Assembly: GCA_039881145.1 (NCBI GenBank)
Contig: JAYKKI010000015.1
Span: forward strand, 23,243,501 to 23,307,500
Direction: 5' to 3'
From: Druceiella hillmani
Lineage: Eukaryota; Arthropoda; Insecta; Lepidoptera; Hepialidae
Length of the DNA stretch: 64,000 nucleotides
The notes beneath the pieces are model-generated. The model made no database searches, was not told where the DNA came from, and worked only from the letters and a program-made list of their open reading frames with translations. The translations under genes were made by a program, and so were the position numbers. Positions 25,001-36,473 of this stretch are shown in pieces (positions within the stretch are counted from its first letter, which is position 1; the number at the start of each line of letters is the position of its first letter).

Positions 25001-27440
25001 ATTTTGATATACACGTATATACACTAACACATTATACATATCCGACTGTATGATGTGCGCGTTGGACGCTTTTTGGATGGGTAAAATCTTGTGAGTTCGC
25101 GTCGCCGACATTCTGTAATGGCAGTATATCTGTAGTTATAAGGGTGACGTGTTGTGCAATATTGGTGCTGTGTATATCTATACAAGTACAGTTATTGATT
25201 ACGTGGAAAATTCAATGTGTGTTTACTGTGCATTTTTTAAATTTCGTTTTATTTTAATTATTATTTTAATTATTTAATTGCAGGATTGCTGTGCAGTACA
25301 ATAGTGAGTACTAAAGTTGTTAATATTTTTGTATAGAAAAATTAATAAAAAAAAACAAAGCATTTATTTTCAAATATTTACAATATAGATATTATTTATT
25401 TTTTAATAATACCTGACCGCTTCTGCAATATTTCATGCAATGCGTATTTCATAGTGACTTAAGAGTTATCTTACTAGCGTGGTAAAACACATTTCTGGTT
25501 GTTCGAAAATATTTCTGTGGCGAATTTTTAAATTAAATGTGCTAGAAAATTTTTTAAAACAACTGCTATTTTACAGTTTTAAGTTTTCACTTCTCTGGGG
25601 TTCCTCATGACTACCTATGTTTGTTTTTTACAGATATAGCAATATTTACTATGAAAGTTTCATGTAAAGCTGGGAAAAAGACGTAACGTAAATTATAGTA
25701 CTCCGTAATCTCTCGTAAATTGAAAGATATATCATGCTGTAATATACATTTTTAGTATTTGGCTACGTAACACTGATAAGGTCACCCGTGGGCTGGCCCA
25801 TAGGCTTAACCCGTGGGCTAGAGTCGTAAAGAAAATTTTTGGTTTTCCTCTTACTACGGGCAAAGCGTATTCAAATTAACGCGAGCTGAACATAAACGTA
25901 TTTTGTTTCACGTTTACTGCAGTTCACCCCCTCATTTTTTTCCAAGAACTCAAAGCAAAAGAGAAGAGCACCGCTTAAATTTATTTCTACCCGTCATCCT
26001 TGCTCAACTATTTTCAAATCTTTCTGTTCTCGAGTTTAATCTTTTCCATCAGGTAAATATAAATATTATCTCCAAATAGTATTTTTTAAAATTTAAAAAC
26101 ATAATTGTAACATGATAACTTACATATTTCCGTCCTATTTGTAATGTGTGTCTCAGACCCTCATAATAATTTGAGGTAAATTTTTTATTAACAATATTTT
26201 TCATGTACATATTACGATTTTCTTTATAAAGTATTACTCTAGTCTATATAATTTTTACAAACCAACTTAAGTCCTTATGTCATACAAGGTCCCAATATAA
26301 TTTATGATTTTAGAAATACACCAACGATTTTCAAAATATTAATATCGAAATAATTCGCTAAATAATTTTTATGAAATCACTGACTTGGCAAACAAGAACG
26401 AAACCATTTTCGATAACATTAATGTGATTGAATTTCCAGATCCGATATAAATCCCTAATCAATTAGACGTGATATTATTCGTAGAATAGTATCTCTTTTT
26501 TTATAGGCTAAACTTTTAGTGTCTGAATTGTAAAAATATTACCAGTGCAGAGATTTACCATTCCGTTTACGTAGTCTAGCTTTCGAATCGTGAATCTCGT
26601 TTTTGAAATTAGGCACGTTTGAAAATTTTATTTTAATAAACAAAATATTTATTACTTTATTTATAAACTTTAATATACAGAACTGATAAACAAAGTGCAT
26701 TTATCAGTACAGATGTAATTTCATATAGCGTATATGAGCATACTCCTGCGTTATCAACCAAAAACTTGTAAAAGGATAAACAGAATATAACCAATTGATT
26801 GTGGAAACTGATCGTGAAACGGACATATACTCATATAGATATATCCACACAAGAGCTCATATACAGACACACCTATAAATCTATAGGCTTATGATATAGG
26901 GTGGAAGGAATAACACAATATGATAAAAAAACGATGTTATTCGTGATAAGGAGAAATTTTTAAGACTTTTAATGAACCTATTTATCGAGGGAGCGTTTTA
27001 TATGACACTATTATCAGTATATTATATATTATCAGTGCATACTATAAATATTCCATGGTGAAAAGTGGTATGGTCTTTAAGAATATGGACCGTAGGAATG
27101 TAATCTATCATCACGAGCAGTGATGGCCGAATTTTTACTTAACATAAAATTAACAGCTAGATTTAGACATTATATTACACAGAAGTTCAAGAATAAATCG
27201 ATCGATTTAAGATATCCTCCCACTAGAATCAAAACTTAACGTAGATATATAATCACATTACTTAAGATTTAAATTGTTTAAACAGTTTTTCACACGATCG
27301 TAAGAAAATGATATAATTTCTTAGGAATATTAAATTGATATTCAAATTTAAATTTACGAAGAAATATGATGATCCTGACGTTAACTAGTTATGCAAAAGA
27401 TACATCAACTCGCCACTACCCTAGTACAACTAGTTCACCG
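22011..27440. other. AT-rich DNA, no gene seen
   Basis: No credible gene or repeat family. A GC-richer patch at 25050-25200 and a short direct repeat of CCCGTGGGCT (25786 and 25809) are the only irregularities I noted. Confidence 0.45.
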
Positions 27441-27456
27441 GATCCAAACAACTTAG

Positions 27457-27757
27457 ACTGATGACGGTAACAACTTCATCACTGTAAGAGGACCCGGCTC
27501 AGCTGCCATTAACCCCCTGTGCAACCCACATGATAACTACAAGCTGGTTACGGTTGTGGTTCTGCTGTGACTATGGTCAAGTTGGGGTTGTGGTTCTGCT
27601 GTGTTATCGGTTATGGTAATATTAAGCAAACCTTTTGCCCATCAAGCAGATGCAGAAGATAATCAGGATATTAACATGGGTCAGATTAGAATTGCTCTCA
27701 GATGGCAGTATTACCCTGAAAGCAATCGAGGCACCAGTCCTCATTTCATAACTTAGG
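27457..27757 (+). other. Unassigned semi-open stretch with a short repeat
   Basis: One frame is open for about 100 codons apart from a single TGA. It includes the stretches FITVRGPGSAAINPLC and GQIRIALRWQYYPESNRG. The segment GGTTGTGGTTCTGCTGTG occurs twice (near 27551 and 27585). I recognise no family. It lies directly upstream of the RTE remnant but does not look like the RTE endonuclease. Confidence 0.25.
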
Positions 27758-27779
27758 GACTATTCAATGTTGTTGGTTT

Positions 27780-29025
27780 TGGTGGAATAGTGATCAAATT
27801 CTGGTAATAGAGTGTGGTTATACTCTAAAAAAGCACAATGCACTTCTCAAGCAATTTAACTCGACGAATTTTACTCTTAAGCCACGTTTATAAGTAATTC
27901 TTGAGAGTTATCACGCTCCGTCTCGCCCGAAAATTTGAAGATTTCCAACTTCTAGAACTAGCAAAATTTTGTCACGGCTGCAGTATTGTAGATTACATTC
28001 GTACTCTGGTTATACTGAGAAATCAAGGATACAATCAACCACCTGTGTCAAGTTTTTGTGGGTCAAGAGAAAACCTTCGACACTGTTTATACTGCGGCTA
28101 TTTCCATTGGTTATCAAATCGATCTGCGACATATCGAAGTAATGAGGCGTCTGTACGATACCTCAGCAATGACAATCCAAATACAGAACCAGTACACAAA
28201 TCCTATCCAACTGCGTCGAAAAGTAAGATAGAGAAGCTTTTATATCTGCAAAACTCAATAACTTTTTTTGAAGAAATCTTTATGATCTCAGATTAGAAAA
28301 GAGAATATAAGTGAAGAGTTCACTTTAAACCTAAAATTTATTAACCACATAGTAATGCTGACAAATATGCTGCAGAAGTTGGTGAGAATGTTGACTGTCA
28401 TAAGCAATATTTCTGAACTTTTATATGAATTTGAACAAGACTAAGATCATGTTCGACTCAGAAATCATACCAAGACCTATGAACATTGGTAATGTTAGCA
28501 TCAAAGTTGTTTAAGAGTACGTCTACTTCGGAAAAATGATAAAGCTGAATGGAAGCAACTTTGACAAAGAAGCTGAGACACGTATTTGGCTGGGCTGCAC
28601 AATATATATGAAATTTTGCCAGGTCTTCATATTTGCTAAAAACGATTCCACATTTGCTAAAAACGAAGGTACTTAATCAGTGTGGCCCACGAGTAAATTG
28701 GCTCATGAATTTAAAGTAATTTAGCCAGTAATATAGTAAATGTCGCAGAAAGATACAATTTGGAAACGAGGAAATTCGACACAATAACATAGCGTGTAAC
28801 ATCAGCAAACTGAAGTGACCAGTAGACGAGTTCTCGAGTGAAGACCACGAATTTTAGGAGCAAACGCCCTCTAACCCTGCGGATTGCCCCCTAACCAGAT
28901 GGACAGACTGCCTGAAAAAGTCGGAGAAAAGCGGCTGGATGAGGAAGGCGAAAAACTATCTGTGGTGGTGTACCTTGAGACAGTTTTATGTCGAGATGTG
29001 GATAGATGATGAAATACCTGGTGAT
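27780..29025 (+). pseudogene. RTE-clade non-LTR retrotransposon pol remnant (RT to C-terminus)
   Basis: A 5'-truncated, several-times frameshifted reverse transcriptase. In order, in changing frames, I read LLSHVYK (motif N of the RT), RVITLRLARKFEDFQ, KTFDTVYTAAI (the usual xxFDxV block), IDLRHIEVMRRLYD, PIQLRRKVR (usual IRRGVRQGD), KFINHIVML at about 28335-28360 where the catalytic FADD should be, TKIMFDSEIIPRPMNIGNVS, VYFGKMIKLNGSNFDKEA-like sequence and finally PLTRWTDCLKKSEKSGWM and the W-rich end (WW...FYVEMWI). The C-terminal TRWTD and SGWMR-type motifs are characteristic of RTE elements. The loss of FADD and the frameshifts mean it is dead. A related copy is at 57690-59340. Confidence 0.8.
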
Positions 29026-29303
29026 TAAATATATGAAATTTAAATTTAAACATTTACAAAAGATTGGTCGTTTCTTATATTAAATAGATATATAAAAAAA
29101 TCTTTCGTATCGTTTTCAACAATAAAAAATAGTGTCTTTTTCCTAAACAGCAGCACGGCACGAGCGTGATACCAGCAATGGCACGGTGCTATCCAAACCA
29201 TTTCAGGATAGCATGACGCCACTTTGCCGTCACCGTACTATCCTGTTTTTAATAAGAGAATATTTGTGTACCGCTGCGGAGAATGTGACTTAATTCTTTG
29301 ATA

Positions 29304-29305
<2 letters not shown>
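29026..29305. other. Non-coding spacer with a GC-richer patch
   Basis: After the RTE 3' end comes AT-rich sequence, then a GC-richer patch (29150-29250) in which TGCTATCC and GGATAGCA form a weak hairpin and a related ACTATCC block follows. No gene seen. Confidence 0.4.

Positions 29306-29372
<67 letters not shown>
29306..29372. repeat. (TA)n microsatellite, left of the Helitron
   Basis: TA run of about 67 bp that directly abuts the Helitron 3' end at 29373. Together with 35039-35083 it is probably one microsatellite split by the insertion. Confidence 0.95.
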
Positions 29373-29373
<1 letters not shown>

Positions 29374-29886
29374 TAGCAGACCCGACCATGCGTTGCTGTG
29401 GTTGAAGTTTTTGTTATATTACATGGTAGTAAACTATTAACGGAGAAAGTTGGAAGAACATTAGTCATATGGACACCATCAAGCTTTTGACATAGATGCC
29501 ATTTGTAATAAAACATGGTAATCTCCATGTCTGGTTTTCTACTACCGTTACTCCTTAATATAATGAAATTATTGATTACGAACGAAGACGGAAACCTTAA
29601 AGCTTATATGAAAATCGACTGAATTTGGATTTGAAGGGGAAGGACTTTGAACACGATTGATCAAAATTTTCGTACAGTTAATATTAAGTAGAAATCAATA
29701 CAAAAGAATTAATTCTAAACTTTATTTTTTTTTGATATTCAATTTTTTAACAAATGAGTATATTACAAAGTTGTTCGTAAATAACATCTGACACTTGAAC
29801 TTATAAATGAGGTAGGTATAGCAGATAGTTTAAAATTTCAACAATAAAATATATTATTTCGAATTATAAGTACTTTTAATTTTAAT

Positions 29887-32800
29887 TCAATTTAGCACTA
29901 ATCGATGGACAATATTTTTGGTTAACCTGTCTTTTGCTAACACAAATAGATTCGACGGTTTTTCTACACGTGAACATGCAACATATAGTTGCCCATGAGA
30001 AAAACATGGATTTTCCAAATCTAAACCACAAATGGACATTGTTTGGCCTTGAGACTTATTTATGGTAATGGCAAAAGCGTTCCAGTTAAAATGGTTGCTT
30101 CAAGAATATTTCCGGTGATATTTTTGATAACCAAACGCGTACCGTTGCATAATCGAGGTGGATTCAGATTACGCAGGAGAATGATAGGTGAACCAATCTT
30201 TAATCGAAGATTATGTGGTGGCATTCCAGGTATATCCAGTGAATTCAAAAATTCACTTGGAAAATTTACACTGTCATTTTCATCAACAACGGTATCGATT
30301 GATTTAAAAGACATAAGGTCGCCTGGTAACAACTGTTGTATCTTGAAGTTAATTTCGTCAACATCAACATTTTTGGCTGCCAAAATAGCTCGATCACTGA
30401 GCCAGTTATGATTTAAATAATTACTCTGTATATCCGGGAAAATACTCTGAATCAATTCATTTGTTCCTTGAAGAACAGTGCAGAAATTGTCAGGCAGTTT
30501 AATGCATTGTGTGGCAGTTTAATGCCGTTCCCAATATCTAGTAATTGTTCGGAAAATATTTGTGCTGATGGATCGTTTTGTAATTGTACGCGCATGTTTA
30601 TGGTCAATCGAAGTGTTTCAACACTTCGCCATAAGAATGACTGTTTCAAACATGCATTGATCTCATCCGCGAACGTAGAGCGAGGTATAACCGGTAAGGT
30701 CTGTCGGAAATCACCAGACAATAGCAAGATAGCACCACCGAAAAGTTTATCGTTGCCTTTTAAATCTTGCATAGTCTATGCAATGCTTCGAGTGAATATT
30801 TGTGTGCCATTGTGCACTCATCCCAAACTATGATTGAACTCTTTTGCAACACTGTAGCTATTCCACTATTCTTTTTTATATTACATAATGCGTTTGGCTT
30901 ATTATGAATGTCCAATGGCAGCTTAAATGTTGAATGAGCCGTTCGCCCACCATCTAGCAAAGTAGACGCAATGCCAGACGATGCGACTGCCAATGCGAAT
31001 TTATGTTGTAATCGTATTTTAGCAAGAATCAACGATATTAGAAAAGTCTTACCGGTTCCACATGGTGCGTCCAAGAAAAAAAAACCACCTTGTTCAGCAG
31101 CAACAGCCACCATAATCCGATCATAAATAATTGTTTATTCTGCTGTCAGTAATGGCTCACTGTTCACGATAATTGTTGCTAAATTACGATGATCATATTG
31201 TTTTTCACGTTGTAAATCGGTATTGACTAAGTCGGTGGCTAGGCGATCAGGTGATGGCATACCATAATGAGATAGTGGAAAATTGGAAATCAAAACACAT
31301 AAATCTTCGATCAACAATAACGCTTCATTATACATTTCTGGCGTATAATCTATATTTTGGCATTGATCTGTTCGTGTAATTCGATGCAATATGTCTTCTG
31401 TCATACAATTTTTATATTTTTCCCACAAAGTGTGTGCTTGTGATGGATAACATGTCGTCAAAATAATGGCAAATAGCTGACGAATGTTATTGGCCGTTGA
31501 TGTCAACGCAGCATCAGCAAGTGTTAAGTCCCAATGGTTATCGTCTTCTAGCAATTGCAGTTCACGACATGCATCTTGGTATGTATTGAATACTCGGCCG
31601 TTGACTGTTCGCAGAAATTCAAAAGACGTAGGTCCAGGAACATTCACCAGCAACAAACGTAAATAGAAGCAATCACGTTGCTTTGGATGCACCGTTTAAA
31701 GTCGCCCCAATGTCTTAGCTTGGAATATTCCTGTAACGGAAGGATGTGGGTTTCCTTGTTTTCGTGGCTCCCATTTTTTACCAGATTTGTTCCATGTGAA
31801 ATAGCGTGGAACATCAGTATATATCAATGTCTTTGCGAATTGGCCAAAAATATCAGATCTTTGACACAATGTAAAAAACTCAGTCAGTGTTGTTTTTGGA
31901 GCCTCAAGCGCTCTTTGGAGAACATTTTCTTCAGTGAAGTATACACGTTGACCGTTTTCAAGATGTATTGCTAAATGCTGGACAGCAGGGTCTCTTTCGT
32001 GTATGGAAAAGCTAAGAATATGCCAAATAGCTTCGTTGCTGCTGATGTATTTTTCCCATTTGGTATCGTGTAATTTCGTCCGTTTCATTTACATTTTGTA
32101 CCCCAAATATGGCCAAATCACTGCCTTTGTTTACATATTTACAAATGTACTTAATTGATTTTACAGAACTGCAAAGCTCGACATTAATATGAGCCTCATA
32201 AGTTTTTGAAAGTAATGGTGAGTATGGTACGACCCACCGATTATCAAATTCTACTTGATTTATAGAATTTGGCAGTCGCATCGTAAATGTGTGGCCACCA
32301 TTCTCAGTGTTTCTGCGCCGATACATTGGATAACCGTCAATATCCGTGATAGTATCATTCGTATGCGGCTTTGGGAAATTTTTCTTACATTTTCCATTTT
32401 CCATGCATGGTGATGTCATGTTGAAAGCACCGCACGGCCCGTGGATCATGTGTTTGGTAACAATATCAAATAATACTGGGTCAGTTGATTGGTCTGGAAT
32501 TTCAGCTGAAATTATTTGATCAATTTCTTTTGGACGGATTTTATCTTGAAGCCAAATTAAAATGTAGGCATGAGGCAAACCTCGTTTTTGCCACTCAATC
32601 GAATACAGCCAACAACGTGTGATACCAAAAACTGAATATTTAACAATAAAATCAATTAAAGATTTCAATTTTTGCTTGAACACTCGTACAGTTATGTCAT
32701 GACGATGAATTGCTTTTTGCTCTGGTAATAGTAAAGTTTGTATATCTTTCCAATTCGGATTACATGTGATTGTTATAAACAAATCTGGTCGGCCGTAATG

Positions 32801-34440
32801 ACGTACGTAAGTCATCGCATCTTGTATGTATTCCTGCATGTTCCGTGGACTGCCGATGTAGCTTGAAGGTAAAATGAATGCATTACCGATTTCATTGGGG
32901 TTTAAATTTCCATCGATGTTCCCAACAACAGCATCTCGTAAATGAATGTATTCTTCCGAGCGTAATTTAGGCTGGTTGTATCGAATGAATCGTAAGCGTT
33001 CGCTTTCAATCTTAGCATACATATCAACAATGTATTGGTGGAATAGCTGACGATATCGACGGATGTAGTTGACTTGATTATGTCTAATCATCAATCGGTG
33101 TGCGTAATAGTTCATTGCACTAACTTTCTTATCTTTTTGAGCACCTGAACAAAAAAAAAAGAAATTAAAAAACTTACATTCAGTAAGGAAAGTAAATAGT
33201 TAATAGTGAAATTTACCGGTATTTGGATCGTACTGTTTGATGTTAAGGTGATATTCATCTTGCCCCTGCCAAAATATTAATGGATATTGAAGTGCGTCAT
33301 ATGAACGGTGAAGATCCCAAATCGTACTAACAGTGTTGTCTCGTAATTTTTATTTTCTTTTGTCAACAGGATCACCAACCATAATAACAGCAACCTCATC
33401 AAGAGTTGGAGCGTTGAATCTGCCAGTATGTTCACCTAATGGGACTTTGTCGGCTTTTATGACGATTTGATAATGGTCATTTTGCAATCGTGGTGAAACT
33501 CTTTTAATCAATTGAATCAGATGATTCTGATTTTCTAAAAAAAATTCCAGCGATATCACAATTGCTCTTTCATCTGCTTGTTCAATAAAATTATACTGGC
33601 ACCGAGTTGTTACGCGCTCTTCATAATTGCCCATAAAATAAATTTGAAGAAATTTCGGATCTTGATCAGGCATTGGCATCAATGAACCAATTTATGGTAT
33701 ACTTGACCTTGTATTTTGAATGTAGTTTCAAAATTATGTCCATCGGATGCGAGATCGCAAATTTTAGTTGCCCCAAATGACGTCATTTGGAAGCAAGAAT
33801 TAAATTTGCGTATCTTACGCAAAAATAATTTTGAATCATCTGAATCGCCAGCAAGAAGGGATAATAAAGGTTCTGACCGAGTATGTAGAGGTGACAGGAC
33901 AACTTTACCTGATGCACAGCACATGCCGGGTGTTTCATTTTGAAATTTCAATGCCTGGCAATATTGACATACTTTATCCATTGCACCGATAGCAATTTTT
34001 GAATACGTAGAGTAGTCAATATCTGGTGCATATTCAAAAGCAAGACGAACAAATGATGCACGTGTTAATGAGCGGCTGGTTCGCTGCCTTTGTCGTTCTT
34101 GTACTCGCACTGCAGCTACGTTTTGTTGTCGTGCCACTCTTGTTCTCATAATATTCAGCCGCTGACGTTCGTCACGCTGTTCTTGAGATTCTTGTGCTCG
34201 GCCCTCTGCTGTTTTGATGCTTTGGTCTGCATTTCTTGTTGCGATTTGTTCTGCCGACTGAAGAGCTCTTTCAACACGTTTGCGTCGTGCCTCTCTGCTC
34301 CGTGCGTTGTTGAGGTTAGATTTTTTTCGGTGGCATTTGACTGAAAATAATAATTCAAACATTGAAATATTGAAAAAAATCGAAAACATGCTGTTAGAGT
34401 CATTTAGATCCTGGAGCCTTCGTAATTTGATGCATAGCAA
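29887..34440 (-). pseudogene. Helitron RepHel replicase/helicase pseudogene
   Basis: A Rep-helicase fusion. In order: a basic N-terminus (NNARSREARRKRVERALQ); a CQYC...CCASGKV zinc-binding region (near 33930); PMPDQDPKFLQIYFMGNYEE; the Rep domain with GRPDLFITITCNPNW, the HUH site now LPHAYILIW (second His changed to Tyr at 32564-32566) and the twin catalytic tyrosines in KYICKYVNKG; then a SF1 helicase with Walker A DAPCGTGKT (31047-31073), Walker B VWDECTMAH, GDFRQTLPVI, and near the end INKSQGQTMSICGL and LYVACSRVEK, stopping at TGA 29887. Lesions seen: frameshifts near 34330, 33690, 32055 and 30775, in-frame TAA at 33350, 31696 and 31135, a 20-bp tandem duplication (30493-30525) and an internal deletion near 30075 between TILTG and FAITINK. 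A 72-bp intron (33145-33216) lies within it. Function in life would be rolling-circle transposition; this copy cannot make the protein. Confidence 0.9.
33145..33216 (-). other. Intron within the RepHel gene
   Basis: On the minus strand the donor is GTAAATTTC and the acceptor TTTTTGTTCAG behind a pyrimidine-rich tract. Removing it joins ...YDPNTG to GAQKDKKVSAMNYYAHRL in frame, which restores the usual Helitron protein order across the junction. Confidence 0.75.
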
Positions 34441-35035
34441 TTTTAATAAAATAACTATGTAATAATACTTACATGTTTATGTTTCAATTAACGAATTTAG
34501 AACAATGAAGCACTAATAATTGAAAAGCAAAAATTATTTCACTGTATTGTCCTCAGCATAATATGAATTTAATTTACACTTCAGTCTGAGTAAAACATGG
34601 TCAGGTATGCAAACACCAAAAGTTAAAAAAGTAAAAATATTAAATTTCACTGTATTACGTTTACTACAATATAAATTTGTTGTATATTTTAACGTCAGCA
34701 ACACGTGGCGGTTATGTTATTAAATTGTAGCTAATATGTAGCAAACGTCTGTACTTTTAACACAGCGCCATCTATTGAATACATACTCAATCCAGACAAT
34801 AGGTATCGACATCTATTGGAATCGTTTGGAGCTAATAAATAATCGTGGCTATCGGATAGTAAACAAATAATTTGCAATAAAATAATATTGCGACTATAAA
34901 TTGAGATGTAAGCTATCCTATCTTTCAAGTTGGATCAATCTGCACACGGTGTGCAAAATTTGGTTAAAATCGGTTAAGTAGTTTAGAAGTCCATCGCGGA
35001 CAAACACTGTGACACGTAATTTATATATGTTAAGA

Positions 35036-35038
<3 letters not shown>
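34441..35038 (-). other. Helitron 5' non-coding region
   Basis: About 600 bp between the element's 5' TC end and the first recognisable codons. The outer 100 bp reads, on the minus strand, GTGTCACAGTGTTTGTCCGC then AAACTACTTAACCGATTTTA, a form I associate with insect Helitron 5' ends. No other gene. Confidence 0.7.

Positions 35039-35083
<45 letters not shown>
35039..35083. repeat. (TA)n microsatellite, right of the Helitron
   Basis: TA run of about 45 bp starting immediately at the Helitron 5' end; see 29306-29372. Confidence 0.95.
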
Positions 35084-35086
<3 letters not shown>

Positions 35087-35166
35087 CTGTTATAATTAAG
35101 ATGCAAATATTAAGCGCACACTATTTTTTTGAATAGTGTGGGCATGTTTAAAAAGCTCACAATATA

Positions 35167-36473
35167 CAAGTCCAGTGGCAGATTTCAAAGTTTGAACAAA
35201 CATAGTTTCTGAACGCAGCACATAAGAGGGGCGTCGTTAGAAGCGCAAGCGGTGCGGATGTTTTAGTAGCCATGGAACAGTGGAGTGGAGAGCGCCGCGC
35301 TTTTGCCGTCGAGGCGTACATTTCGAGTGGATTTTCGCTGTCTGTAGCACGCGGTCGATTTAATAATCGTTACAGTATTCGTCGATTACGTGATGGACCA
35401 TCGATCAACCTCATTCAGTCACGAGTAGCAAGGTTCAGAGCTACAGGATCAACATAAAATAGACCCAGGCCAGGAACTATACCATTGGTAGCCACGGATG
35501 AAAATGTCGAGCGTGTTATGGTTTTTGTCGTTGAAAATCCCCGTTTATCACTGCGTACGCGTTCATCGATATTGGGAATTCCGGAATCAACTTTACAGGT
35601 AATAATGTAAAAAAAGCTCAAGTTTCATCCATATAAAATTCAAATTGTTCAAGATTTACACGATTCTGACTTTGAATTAAGAAAAACTTATGCGGAGGTG
35701 ACGTTGTTGAGATTTCGTACTGCTACCCGGATGGGCAACATATTCTTTAATGACGAAGCTCAATTTCACATTGGAGGATATGTGAATAAGCAGAACTTTC
35801 GTTACTGGGATGTCCACAACCCAAGACAAATGCATCAAGAGCCTTTACATAAGCCTAAACCAGACCGTTGGTGTGTCATATCTGCATCTGCAATCATGGG
35901 GCCTTATTTCTTTGAAAATCAACGTGGCCAAACTCTAACTTTGAATTCGGAGAGACATGCCCAGATGTTAAATGACTTTTTCAGAGTAGAACTACAGAAT
36001 AGTCCATCCTTCAACCAAAACACATGGTTCCAGCAGGACGGGGACACAGCTCATACTGCTAATGTATCCATGAATGCAGTGCGGCAGTTATTTCCAGAAA
36101 AAAACATATCCCGAAACGGTACCGTACCGTGGCCACCTAGGTCACCCGATTTAAGCCCATGTGACTTTTTCTTATGGGGATACTTAAAATCCGTTGTTTA
36201 CAAAACAAATCCGAGAACTGTGACACAACTTAAAGAAAATATTCTAGTCGAAGTCAGTAGGATACCTTAGTCGCTCTGCAAACGCGTTTTTGAAAACATG
36301 CGTGCTAGACTCGAAGAGTGTGTCAGACACGATGGCTGCCATTTGGAAAACATGGTTTTTAAAAAATGAAATCCGCATTTGTTGTTATAAAGTTAAAATG
36401 AACCTACTTTGTATTAGAAGTGTAGTTTTTTTTACAATTTTTCAAACATTGAAATCTGCCACTGGACAACCTG
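35167..36473 (+). mobile_element. Tc1/mariner-type element, 1,307 bp, complete ends
   Basis: Terminal inverted repeats CAAGTCCAGTGGCAGATTTC (from 35167) and, inward from 36473, CAGGTTGTCCAGTGGCAGAT share TCCAGTGGCAGATTTCA followed by GTTTGAA. Both ends are flanked by TA (35165-35166 and 36474-36475), the target duplication of this superfamily. One transposase frame fills the interior. It lies about 80 bp from the split microsatellite that holds the Helitron. Confidence 0.9.
35272..36369 (+). pseudogene. Tc1/mariner-type transposase, three nonsense codons
   Basis: A single 365-codon frame from ATG at 35272 to TGA at 36367-36369, interrupted only by TAA at codon 62 (35455), TAA at codon 113 (35608) and TAG at codon 333 (36268), with no frameshift. 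The N-terminal 60 residues (MEQWSGERRAFAVEAYISSG) are the helix-turn-helix region often labelled DUF4817 in insect transposases. The catalytic part has IFFNDEAQFHIGGYVNKQNF (first Asp), WFQQDGDTAHTA (second Asp) and PPRSPDLSPCDFFLWGYLK (third Asp). By my count 41 residues separate the second and third Asp (Asp of SPCD, the position of Mos1 D284), so DD41D. The end reads NMRARLEEC...ENMVFKK. The order and length fit a full transposase that would cut and paste the element; few lesions suggest recent death. Confidence 0.9.

Larger units (their letters stand above)
29373..35038 (-). mobile_element. End-to-end Helitron, 5.67 kb
   Basis: Read on the minus strand the element starts at 35038 with TCTTCTTAACATATATAAAT and a GTGTCAC block, and ends at 29373 with GGTCGGGTCTGCTAG, that is, a 5' TC and a 3' CTRR (CTAG) as in Helitrons. 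It lies between an A (complement of 35039) and a T (complement of 29372), the AT target known for this class, with no target duplication. Just before the 3' end ACCAC and ATGGT can pair around AGCAACGC; a GTGGT in place of ATGGT would complete the usual terminal hairpin, and the change looks like CpG decay. The interior holds one broken RepHel gene (29887-34440). Both outer flanks are (TA)n. Confidence 0.9.

Noticed and set aside
30043..30411. 122-codon plus-strand frame, also 30468-30833, 31484-31666, 31678-31974 and 33716-33943
   Set aside because: Shadows of the minus-strand Helitron gene, which has clear domain matches.
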